NCBI GenBank assembly: GCA_964343805.1
Contig: CAYFLR010000097.1
Span: 1 to 15,448, forward strand
Direction: 5' to 3'
DNA: 15,448 nucleotides
Source of the DNA: CAYFLR01 sp964343805
GTDB lineage: Bacteria > Bdellovibrionota_B > Oligoflexia > CAYFLR01
Shown piece by piece: positions 1-6,211 of this stretch. A program made the position numbers and the translations under genes. The notes below the pieces were generated by a model. The model was not told the origin of the DNA and did not search any database. It saw nothing but the letters and a program-made list of their open reading frames with translations. Numbering within the stretch: the stretch's first letter is position 1; each line of letters starts with the position of its first letter.

Positions 1-55
1 GAAAGAATTACTTGGCATAGAAAAAATTTAGGGCGAAAGAAGAAGGGGTCAAACC
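1..55 (+). repeat. Inverted repeat, left copy
   Basis: These bases match the reverse complement of 1377-1430 at about nine positions in ten. Bases 4-38 (from agaattacttggcatag onward) are identical; the third base differs, and after base 38 there is one indel and a run of four g-to-a changes before the shared tcaaacc. The repeat may continue left of the window. Both copies read the same peptide, ERITWHRKNLGRK, in one frame, so they may come from the 3' end of a mobile-element gene. That origin is inference. Confidence 0.75.
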
Positions 56-150
56 ATCTTTTTTTTTCTTATCTATTTACCCTAATAACACTAACTCTAA
101 TGAAAACTCGAACAACTCAAATAACTCAGTACGGGGGGCAGTTTGATTAG
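1..150 (+). other. Open reading frame entering from the left edge, possible 3' end of a mobile-element gene
   Basis: Frame 1 is open from the first base to a tag stop at 148-150, about 49 codons. It begins ERITWHRKNLGRK, which is also encoded by the inverted copy near 1400, and then becomes poly-Phe and Thr-rich, which does not look like a folded domain. The basic Trp/Arg/Lys peptide followed by KKKGSN faintly resembles the C-terminal tails of small REP-associated (Y1) transposases, but this is a weak impression from memory. The real end of the gene may lie close to base 50. Without the sequence to the left this cannot be settled. Confidence 0.22.
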
Positions 151-1241
151 TAATTAAAAACAAATGATAACCCTAAAGACGTGTACTTTGGGTAATTCCT
201 AAGATGACCAAAAGGGCTAATTCCATAATAATAATGAAAATAGACTCCAAGAGAATTTAGTTTTCTTTGTTTAGGATAAAATTGAAGTCCTGCATAAAGA
301 TTAAAAACCCATTCCCTTGATTCGATGACTTCAATAGACTTCCATCGATTATTAAGTTTTTGAAAAATAGGCACACCAAAGCGCGGTTTATTTCTAGCTT
401 CAATACTCAGTATATTTAACACTCTTTCACTGGAAAAAATCAGACTTGAATTTTGATATTGGTAATTAAAATAATACTCTAATCTCAGAGAACTATTTCT
501 TATATTGAGTTCGTCTATATAAGAAGGATCCATATTTATACTAAACCAACCCAATCCTCGATGACTAATTCGATAAAGCCCTCCTAACCGAAATGAGTGG
601 AGGTTTCCTATTCTGTTAGCAAAGTCATTCAGGGTAATTTGAAATTCAGTATACTCATAAGAAATATTCAATCGACTGATAGGAACGTGAGTATCCACCC
701 TAATAAGGATAATTTCATCTCCTAGATGAGTGCATTCATGGAATAGGGGAAGCCATGAAAAAGATATATTCTCGATGAAATTAAAAATTTGAGTATCGTA
801 ATAAAAAGCTAATTTCGGTGCACCATAGCGAAAGTCGGTATTAATAATTGGGGCCGTTTTAGGCTCTAAAATATCTATAAGGAAATGAACATCAAAGGGC
901 AATGAAATTGAAAAAATCCAATCTGAGGTTAAATCGCTTACATAAAGAGGAAGATTATAAGCTAAATTGAGGCCGGCCATAGGCCTTTTTAATGATTGTG
1001 TTACATCGGACAATTGATGTTCACTGGGGCTTTTATAATAGGAAATGTCTAATTTATTAATGGGTCCGTGGAGTTCTGCGATAAAAGTGCGTCCATAGTC
1101 TATTGGTTTCAGAAGACCCGACTGCCAAGGTTCGCTTTGCTCTTTTGGGTTTTCAAGAAACTTGCTTTCGGCTTTTAGAGAAGCCATCCCCATAAACCAG
1201 GGAAGGAAACCGAGTAACCATTTAAAATAGATGCATTTCAT
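147..1241 (-). CDS. DUF1207 family probable outer-membrane beta-barrel protein
   Basis: A 364-residue exported protein of unknown function. Residues 1-24 form a signal peptide: KCIYFK, a hydrophobic core (WLLGFLPWFMGMA), then a likely cleavage after SLKA. The rest is rich in alternating aromatic and polar residues, as in a beta-barrel, and the chain ends in FVFNY with the terminal aromatic residue typical of outer-membrane proteins. The motifs NTDFRYG (134-140) and LFHECTHLGDEIIL (166-179), followed by LNISYEY, fit my memory of DUF1207, a family with no established role. The near-terminal YYYGISPFGHLR also fits. The start has no good Shine-Dalgarno, but the signal peptide makes it the sensible choice. 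The gene stands alone between two inverted copies of a ~55-bp repeat. Outer-membrane location is inferred; family membership is moderately sure. Confidence 0.72.
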   Translation of the reverse strand: MKCIYFKWLLGFLPWFMGMASLKAESKFLENPKEQSEPWQSGLLKPIDYGRTFIAELHGPINKLDISYYKSPSEHQLSDVTQSLKRPMAGLNLAYNLPLYVSDLTSDWIFSISLPFDVHFLIDILEPKTAPIINTDFRYGAPKLAFYYDTQIFNFIENISFSWLPLFHECTHLGDEIILIRVDTHVPISRLNISYEYTEFQITLNDFANRIGNLHSFRLGGLYRISHRGLGWFSINMDPSYIDELNIRNSSLRLEYYFNYQYQNSSLIFSSERVLNILSIEARNKPRFGVPIFQKLNNRWKSIEVIESREWVFNLYAGLQFYPKQRKLNSLGVYFHYYYGISPFGHLRNYPKYTSLGLSFVFNY

Positions 1242-1276
1242 AGATGTTCAATCAAAGGGCTTAGTCATTGAAATTT

Positions 1277-1285
1277 ATTGTAGCA
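1277..1285 (-). promoter_or_regulatory. Possible extended -10 promoter of the DUF1207 gene
   Basis: On the minus strand TGCTACAAT gives a -10 box one base off TATAAT with the TGn extension, placed about 36 bases before the ATG at 1241. No convincing -35 box is seen 16-18 bases upstream, as can be the case for extended -10 promoters. Confidence 0.35.
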
Positions 1286-1343
1286 TGAATCTTATTTTTA
1301 ACGCTCTCAATATAAAAATTAATTTATAGTCAAATTTATCCAC

Positions 1344-1595
1344 CTAAAAACGCCGAATGATAGGCAAAATAAAAGCGGTTTGATTTTTTCTTTTTCGCCC
1401 TAAATTTTTTCTATGCCAAGTAATTCTCTCAATGATAAATTTAAAAACGAGTTTCTTTATCCAATTTACATCAATAATACTTAATTTCCAAGGGGTAAGA
1501 CGTGGGCAAACCCCATTCATCAGTCCACTTCTTAGTGCAACATAAGTCAGCTTAAACTTTACCATAGACCGCAAAGCCGCAGTTCTATTTCCCAT
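1344..1595 (-). pseudogene. Small antisense reading frame carrying the right repeat copy; doubtful gene
   Basis: An open frame of 83 codons on the minus strand. Its central part reads FIIERITWHRKNLGRK, the peptide also encoded at the left edge of the window, so this stretch is probably a broken copy of the same ancestral gene. Its first 17 or so codons overlap the decayed plus-strand repeat protein at 1546-2037, and the N-terminal sequence (MGNRTAALRSMVKFKL) shows no recognisable domain. It has no convincing ribosome binding site. I read it as a remnant joined to unrelated DNA, not as a functional gene. Confidence 0.25.
1377..1430 (-). repeat. Inverted repeat, right copy
   Basis: Reverse complement of 1-55. 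The two copies face in opposite directions and bracket the DUF1207 gene, with about 1.32 kb between them. Confidence 0.75.
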
Positions 1596-2037
1596 CTCTT
1601 TTAATAATAAATTGATTGTATTTTGGGAAGAATATGATGGAACAGTGACCCAGCTCAGAGGTAGTTTTTATAATGGAGATGACCAAAATCCATCGTGGGA
1701 CATCATTGATATCAATGGTTAGGCAGGGCTAAATAAAGATAGCACCATCACGGCAGCAAATGTTAAAGCCGTCGTAAACAATGATCAGCTCTATCTCAGT
1801 TGGATGGAAAAGAATAGTCAAGAAATTAAACAAGTGCGAATGGCTCGTTTTGGAGGAGATTTCAATACTCCCGCTTGGCATTTTATTGAAGGAGGCGCAG
1901 ACACGGGATTGAATGTCAATGTTGCCATCAATGGAAAAAATCCTGATCCAATTAGTTTTGAAGATAGAGTTTATGTGAGCTGGGCAGAAGGTGATGGATC
2001 CGCGGATCAAATTTATATTTCTTCTGGAAGACTCTGA
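1546..2037 (+). pseudogene. Decayed 3' end of a WSE-type tandem-repeat protein
   Basis: The plus-strand frame contains three units of about 60 residues, each starting with a strand ending in W-x-E: LIVFWEE (Trp codon 1624), LYLSWMEKN (1801) and VYVSWAEGD (1981). The spacings are 59 and 60 codons. Within the first two units, NPSW and TPAW Trp codons (1696, 1876) are exactly 60 codons apart, followed by IIDING and FIEGG and then a GLN motif. Such repeats (W-x-E, QIRVA-like, PAW-x-F-I/V-D/E-G, GLN/GIN) occur in large secreted or surface proteins and are probably beta-propeller blades. The gene is broken: there is an in-frame TAG at 1720-1722, no start codon with a binding site, and a TAA at 1543-1545. 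The C-terminus (IYISSGRL, TGA) seems natural. It is the tail of a once longer protein; function unknown. Confidence 0.6.
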
Positions 2038-2049
2038 GAAATAGAAAAG

Positions 2050-2077
2050 AAAAAAGGCAGGGCCCGAAAGCCCTGCC
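2050..2077 (-). terminator. Rho-independent terminator of the binding-protein transcript
   Basis: On the minus strand ggcagggc (stem), tttcgg (loop) and gccctgcc (stem) are followed by six Ts (plus-strand as at 2050-2055). The 8-bp GC-rich stem begins 13 bases after the stop codon of the PstS-like gene, so it ends the chemoreceptor/binding-protein operon. It also sits just past the end of the decayed plus-strand gene. Confidence 0.9.
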
Positions 2078-2090
2078 CTATACAATTACA

Positions 2091-2897
2091 TTATTTTGCA
2101 GCTACAAAACCTTTTTGAGTTACAAAGGCCTGTCCGGCTGGGGATAGTACCCAGTCAATTAATTTTTTGGCTGCACCTGTAGCGGCACCCTTAGTTACCA
2201 AATTAAGAGGTCTTACGATGGGGTAAGAACCACTTTTAACATTGCTAACCAGAGGATCGATACCATTAATTTTAAGTGCTTTAACCTTATACTTTGAGTT
2301 ATTGGCCAAGTCACCTAATGGAACCCAACCAATAGCACCAGGAGTTGAAGCAACCGCTGCAAAGGTATCAGTATGCTCCACTTTTTGTTTACAGCTCTTA
2401 GATAACTTCTTTTTTAATCCAACTGCACTTAAAAAGGCACCATGTGTTCCATGTTTTCTATTAGGCCCAGAAAGCTGAATTGAAAGGTCTTGTCCTCCAA
2501 AATCTTTCCAGTTTGTCTTTTTACCTGAGAAAATAGCTTTTAAGTCTTCTACTTTTAAATCACTCACGTCAACACTATTATGTACAGCAACACCAATACC
2601 ATCTCTTCCAATAGTATGTGCAATAGCTCCCTTAGAAGATTCTCTTGACTTTAGACCTCTAGAAGCCATAGCCACGTCAACCTTTCCTTTAAGAAGCAAT
2701 TTAACACCACCGGAAGAACCGCCACCTTTAAGCTTTAAAGAGTCACCTGAATGTTTTTTGTAAGCTCCTTTAGCTGCTTCCATAATTGGTAAAATTGTAG
2801 ATGAACCACTGACCTGTAAATTACCCGCCCAAAGGGAACTTGCTAATAAACTAGTTCCTACAAACACCGCTACTTTACTAATTAAATTCGATTTCAT
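2091..2897 (-). CDS. PstS-like periplasmic substrate-binding protein
   Basis: A 268-residue periplasmic binding protein of the phosphate-type family. Residues 1-24 are a signal peptide (KSNLISK, hydrophobic core, cleavage after SLWA). The mature protein starts LQVSGSSTILPIMEAAKGAY, the first ligand loop of PstS-like proteins, followed by KGGGSSGG (57-64), VDVAMASRGL (73-82), AIFSGKKTNWKDFGG (121-135) and TPGAIGWVPLG (185-195), all family landmarks. The loop that in relatives reads about GRNSxSGTYGxF is here GPNRKHGTHGAF (144-155), so the usual Arg and Ser are replaced. A strong aaggag lies 6 bases before the ATG. It lies 27 bases after the chemoreceptor gene, in the same transcript, and no permease or ATPase gene is near. 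It may bind phosphate or another small anion and may serve the chemoreceptor, not transport. The ligand is inferred only from the family. Confidence 0.85.
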   Translation of the reverse strand: MKSNLISKVAVFVGTSLLASSLWAGNLQVSGSSTILPIMEAAKGAYKKHSGDSLKLKGGGSSGGVKLLLKGKVDVAMASRGLKSRESSKGAIAHTIGRDGIGVAVHNSVDVSDLKVEDLKAIFSGKKTNWKDFGGQDLSIQLSGPNRKHGTHGAFLSAVGLKKKLSKSCKQKVEHTDTFAAVASTPGAIGWVPLGDLANNSKYKVKALKINGIDPLVSNVKSGSYPIVRPLNLVTKGAATGAAKKLIDWVLSPAGQAFVTQKGFVAAK

Positions 2898-2924
2898 AAA
2901 TACTCCTTACAAGTTGAAAAAAGT

Positions 2925-4400
2925 TTAACAAGATGTGTTAAATCCTGAAACCATAGAACGTAATTCAGATGCCATATTTGAAAGATCAGAAACTGATCCT
3001 TTTACCTGTTGAAGTCCGGCACTTCCTTCAGCGGAAGCTTTACTCACCTCACTAATACTCTGTACAACCTCTCGAACAACTTGAGCGGCTTGACCAGCAT
3101 TATTAGACATTTCGCTGGCTGCTTCGGCTAATTCTGCAATGGACCGAGAAATATCATTCGATCCAACATTAGCCTGAGTTACATTTTTACCAACAACCTC
3201 AGACTGTTCGTTTTGTGAGACCACAGAGGTATTAATCATATTAATAGACTCATTTATTTTTTCAATAATCTGAGAAACACTAAGAATAACCTCCACTGTC
3301 TGTTTGGAGTTTTTCTGCATATCATTAATTTTTTCTGCAATATTTTCAGCTGAACCCGAACTTTGAATGGCCAGTTCTTTAATTTCACCCGCCACAACAG
3401 CAAATCCTTTTCCCGCTTCTCCAGCAGATGCGGCTTCAATTGTGGCATTTAAGGCCAGAAGATTAGTCTTCTCAGCGATCTGTTTAATTATTCCTGTCAC
3501 TTTACCAATTTCAGATGCGGATTTACCCAATGCATCCATTTGTTTATTGGCCTTTTCAGATAGTTCTTTTGCAGTGCCAGCTACAGTTAATCCATCTTGT
3601 CCATGTCCATGAATCTCATTGATAGCTTTCTTCATTTCTTCCATGGCATCGGAAAGATTTCTCATACTAGCGGAGGTTTCTTCTGAAGTAGTTGAGATAC
3701 TTTGAGCATTGGCACTAACTTCTTCTACAGTAGAAGCAAAACTCTCAATATTACTATTCATCTCTTCTGCTGCACCAGCCACACTATTAGTTTGAGTGGC
3801 AGATTCTTCTGTACCAGCAGCCACCGTCTCAATCACCTGGGATATTTCTTCAGTAGAAGAGGCCAAGGTACTTGAACTGAGCTTAATTTGAGAAACCATC
3901 TCCTCAATCTTTTCAATAAAGCCATTGAAGGCCTTATTCAATGTCCCTAATTCATCATCAGATTTAATTTCAAAACGCTGGCTCAAATCTCCTTTTCTTT
4001 CAGCAACATCGGTGGATAAAACCTGTAAGCCCTCCACTGTCATTTCTAGAGGTCGAGTGAGTTGTTTTGCTAAATAAATAGCCGCTAGAATTATAATACT
4101 GATTAAGATAAGACTGGAAATTATAAGCGTAATAAGAAGGTTTTGAACTGGAGCCAGGGCTTCAACTGCTTCAACTACCAATGTATTATTGGCAAACGAA
4201 AGAGATTGATTTTGAATGATTTGGAAAAATTCATTTACCTGTTGAACACTGCCACTACGAACGGCATCAAGCTTTGCAAAAGTAGCCTGCCTGATATCTT
4301 GCTCCCCTTTAAAATAGGCAATGAGAGCAAAAATACTGCAAGTAGTGAAACCTACCAGAAATAATGAGAGGATCAGCTTCTGTTTAATACTTAAGTTCAT
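2925..4400 (-). CDS. Methyl-accepting chemotaxis protein with a minimal periplasmic domain
   Basis: A 491-residue inner-membrane chemoreceptor that would control the CheA/CheW kinase complex. Order: TM1 about 9-30; a periplasmic stretch of only ~56 residues (30-86); TM2 about 87-110; HAMP about 108-170; a long coiled-coil signalling domain; and the conserved hairpin tip EKTNLLALNATIEAASAGE (310-328) followed by AGKGFAVVAGEIKELA. The tip has Ser where enteric receptors have Arg (EAASAGE). No C-terminal CheR/CheB pentapeptide is present; it ends SGFNTSC. The start is set at 4400 because aaaggag lies about 7 bases before this ATG; the upstream in-frame ATG at 4445 has no binding site and would add 15 odd residues before TM1. 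Relatives with the same N-terminal helix (AKLDAVR...FFQIIQNQ...NNTLVVEA) normally carry a much longer sensor. It is first in an operon with the PstS-like protein. Confidence 0.92.
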   Translation of the reverse strand: MNLSIKQKLILSLFLVGFTTCSIFALIAYFKGEQDIRQATFAKLDAVRSGSVQQVNEFFQIIQNQSLSFANNTLVVEAVEALAPVQNLLITLIISSLILISIIILAAIYLAKQLTRPLEMTVEGLQVLSTDVAERKGDLSQRFEIKSDDELGTLNKAFNGFIEKIEEMVSQIKLSSSTLASSTEEISQVIETVAAGTEESATQTNSVAGAAEEMNSNIESFASTVEEVSANAQSISTTSEETSASMRNLSDAMEEMKKAINEIHGHGQDGLTVAGTAKELSEKANKQMDALGKSASEIGKVTGIIKQIAEKTNLLALNATIEAASAGEAGKGFAVVAGEIKELAIQSSGSAENIAEKINDMQKNSKQTVEVILSVSQIIEKINESINMINTSVVSQNEQSEVVGKNVTQANVGSNDISRSIAELAEAASEMSNNAGQAAQVVREVVQSISEVSKASAEGSAGLQQVKGSVSDLSNMASELRSMVSGFNTSC

Positions 4401-5090
4401 TAGGGCTCCTTTCAATAGAATGCATATGGCAACATAGATTAACAACTATCTTTATTGCACCCAGGTGTTAGTACAAAGGTAGTTATAGACAAACCGAATT
4501 AAGAAACTATATTTAAGGATCAATAATTTATATATTACAAAATCTATAGTAGTACACTAAACCCGTTTTGGGTAATCAACCTATTATTTTTATAAGAAAT
4601 GCCCCTAGTAATTCTAAAGATTTAAATTAGTTCACTGTAAAAAATCTCAAAATATTTGATTTAAAACCGATAAGTTAGAGCAGAAAAATGAGAGATTTTT
4701 AAACCCTAGACTTAACTTCAAACGAATAGGAGTTAATAATCAAGGAATCTACAACAAAACAGCCCCCAGGAGGGATCAAATACTTAATATTACCAACGCT
4801 TTCCTTTATCTATCGCTGCTCTTATAAAATCAATAGTCAAAAATGGCAGCCAAAGACTCGAAGGAGTACCCTTCAAACCGGAAGTGGTGGAGTGGATCTC
4901 CAAATTTGATGATCCTGAAAAAGGAGATGAATACTTTAACCAATCTCTAAGTTTTTTGGCTATGAATTCAGGGCCATTATATGAACGTATAAATACTGGT
5001 ACTCGCCCTTTTATTCAATGATGAAGAGAAAGTGGCTGCATAACAACACTCAACGAATGAACCGCCTAACATTCTACGGAGTCACAGGTT
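4401..5090. other. Long intergenic region between mnmA and the chemoreceptor gene
   Basis: About 690 AT-rich bases without an intact gene. On the minus strand it must hold the promoter of the chemoreceptor operon; TTGATC with a 16-base spacer and TAATTC about 100-130 bases before the ATG is a weak candidate. On the plus strand a 77-codon orphan frame occupies 4788-5021. A 9-bp inverted repeat (aaaaatctc, 4640-4648; gagattttt, 4692-4700) has a 43-base loop. I see no terminator hairpin for mnmA at the 5090 end. Confidence 0.6.
4788..5021 (+). pseudogene. Orphan protein fragment, probably the C-terminal remnant of a lost gene
   Basis: A 77-codon open frame (stop TGA 5019-5021) preceded at once by an in-frame TAA at 4785-4787 and with no usable start near its 5' end; the first ATG is about 50 codons in. 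The translation looks like real protein, with amphipathic and mixed composition: LIKSIVKNGSQRLEG, FKPEVVEWISKFDDP, YFNQSLSFLAMNSGP, LYERINTGTRPFIQ. An aggagg at 4768-4773 lies upstream but is not followed by a start codon. I do not recognise the family. It is most simply the tail of a decayed gene whose front has been lost or frameshifted. Confidence 0.4.
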
Positions 5091-6197
5091 TTAGCTGTTG
5101 AATGCTTCAATGATGAGGGCTCCACCCAAACAAATATCTCCATCATAAAATACTACTGATTGACCGGGAGTAATAGCTCGTTGTTTTTCATCAAATTTAA
5201 CTTTGAGTAGACCTTGGTGTATTTGTTCTACCGTACAAGGTTGATCTGCTTGTCGGTATCTAATTTTTGCGCTGCATTTAAAAGGAAGGGAAGGGGGGGA
5301 TGAGATCCAGGTAATGTTATCTGCCTTGAGGGAGGTGTGGAAAAGAGAAGGATGATTTCCCCCTTCTGCTACCACTAAGGTGTTTTGTTTTGTTTTCTTT
5401 TGGGCGACAAAGAGCCCTTTTTTAGAACCACCCCCGAGACCAAATCCACTTTTTTGTCCGATGGTATAAAAAGCTAAACCATCATGCATTCCTATTTTTT
5501 TCCCTTCTGTGGTGAGGATCGGACCTGGTTTGGGTTTGATATAGTTCTGTAAAAAATTTTTAAAATTGCGTTCTCCAATAAAGCAGATGCCAGTACTGTC
5601 TTTCTTTTTACTGGTACTTAATCCGGCTTCTAAAGCGATGGATCTGACCTCTTTTTTGTCGAGATGACCGATGGGAAAGAGAGACTGTTTTATAGCTTCT
5701 TCTTTTATCATATAGAGAAAGTAACTTTGATCTTTATTACTGTCGGCTCCTTTCATAAGGTGGAATTTCTCATGCTGGTTTTCTATCTGACAGTAATGAC
5801 CTGTTGCTAAATAATCTGCTCCCAAAGAGCGAGCTTTTTTTAGAAAAACATTGAATTTGATTTCTCGATTGCAAAGAACGTCCGGGTTGGGAGTCAACCC
5901 TGCTTTGAATACTTGTAGGGTTTCTGAAAAAACCTGATCCCAATATTCTTTCACAAAGTTTACAGAGTAATAAGGAATGTCTAGGTGCTGGCATACGGAG
6001 ACTACATCCTCAAATTCTTTGGCGGCATTGCAGTTTCCTTGATCATCCTCTTCTTCCCAGTTTTTCATAAAGAGTCCAAAAACGTCATACCCCTCTTTTT
6101 TTAGTAGATAGGCCACCACTGAGCTATCCACCCCGCCAGACATGCCAATGGCTATTTTCTTTGATTTGGGAAGAGAACGATAATCAATTATAGACAT
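5091..6197 (-). CDS. mnmA: tRNA-specific 2-thiouridylase MnmA
   Basis: Cytoplasmic enzyme that uses ATP and a persulfide sulfur to make 2-thiouridine at wobble position 34 of tRNAs for Lys, Glu and Gln. The 368-residue length is normal. The N-terminal PP-loop is GMSGGVDSS (18-26); the FGLFMKNW segment (40-47), the first catalytic cysteine in NPDVLCNREIKF (Cys109), ATGHY (131-135), KDQSYFLY (155-162) and the second catalytic cysteine in STGICFIGERNF (Cys205) are all present. The C-terminal part (about 215-368) has the usual beta-barrel motifs, including FYTIGQKSGFGLGG and ITPGQSVVFYDG. It begins 14 bases after the desulfurase stop, with a modest ggtga upstream, so the two genes form an operon and the desulfurase probably hands sulfur to MnmA. 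Confidence 0.97.
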   Translation of the reverse strand: MSIIDYRSLPKSKKIAIGMSGGVDSSVVAYLLKKEGYDVFGLFMKNWEEEDDQGNCNAAKEFEDVVSVCQHLDIPYYSVNFVKEYWDQVFSETLQVFKAGLTPNPDVLCNREIKFNVFLKKARSLGADYLATGHYCQIENQHEKFHLMKGADSNKDQSYFLYMIKEEAIKQSLFPIGHLDKKEVRSIALEAGLSTSKKKDSTGICFIGERNFKNFLQNYIKPKPGPILTTEGKKIGMHDGLAFYTIGQKSGFGLGGGSKKGLFVAQKKTKQNTLVVAEGGNHPSLFHTSLKADNITWISSPPSLPFKCSAKIRYRQADQPCTVEQIHQGLLKVKFDEKQRAITPGQSVVFYDGDICLGGALIIEAFNS

Positions 6198-6211
6198 AAG
6201 TCACCTTAACT

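Noticed and set aside
1804..2037. A 77-residue stand-alone gene starting at the ATG at 1804
   Set aside because: The same frame shows matching repeat sequence well upstream of this ATG, interrupted only by a stop at 1720, so it is the tail of a decayed longer gene.
1729..2085. A 118-codon minus-strand frame opposite the decayed repeat protein
   Set aside because: It is antisense to the clear 60-residue repeats and runs over the terminator hairpin; its translation has no recognisable features.
4401..4445. Longer chemoreceptor start at 4445 (15 extra residues, MLIYVAICILLKGAL)
   Set aside because: There is no ribosome binding site before that ATG, while aaaggag precedes the ATG at 4400 at good spacing, and the extra residues do not resemble receptor N-termini.
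4667..4673. ccgataa, resembling the -10 part of a sigma28 flagellar promoter near the chemoreceptor
   Set aside because: It points away from the chemoreceptor gene, and there is no TAAA at the right distance upstream (tcaa instead).
4640..4700. Inverted repeat aaaaatctc / gagattttt
   Set aside because: The arms are short and AT-rich with a 43-base loop; such pairs are expected by chance in this AT-rich gap.
5038..5070. Integron attC-like look (gcataacaac ... gcctaac)
   Set aside because: The two core-like heptamers face the same way and cannot pair as in a folded attC site; no integrase or cassette array is present.
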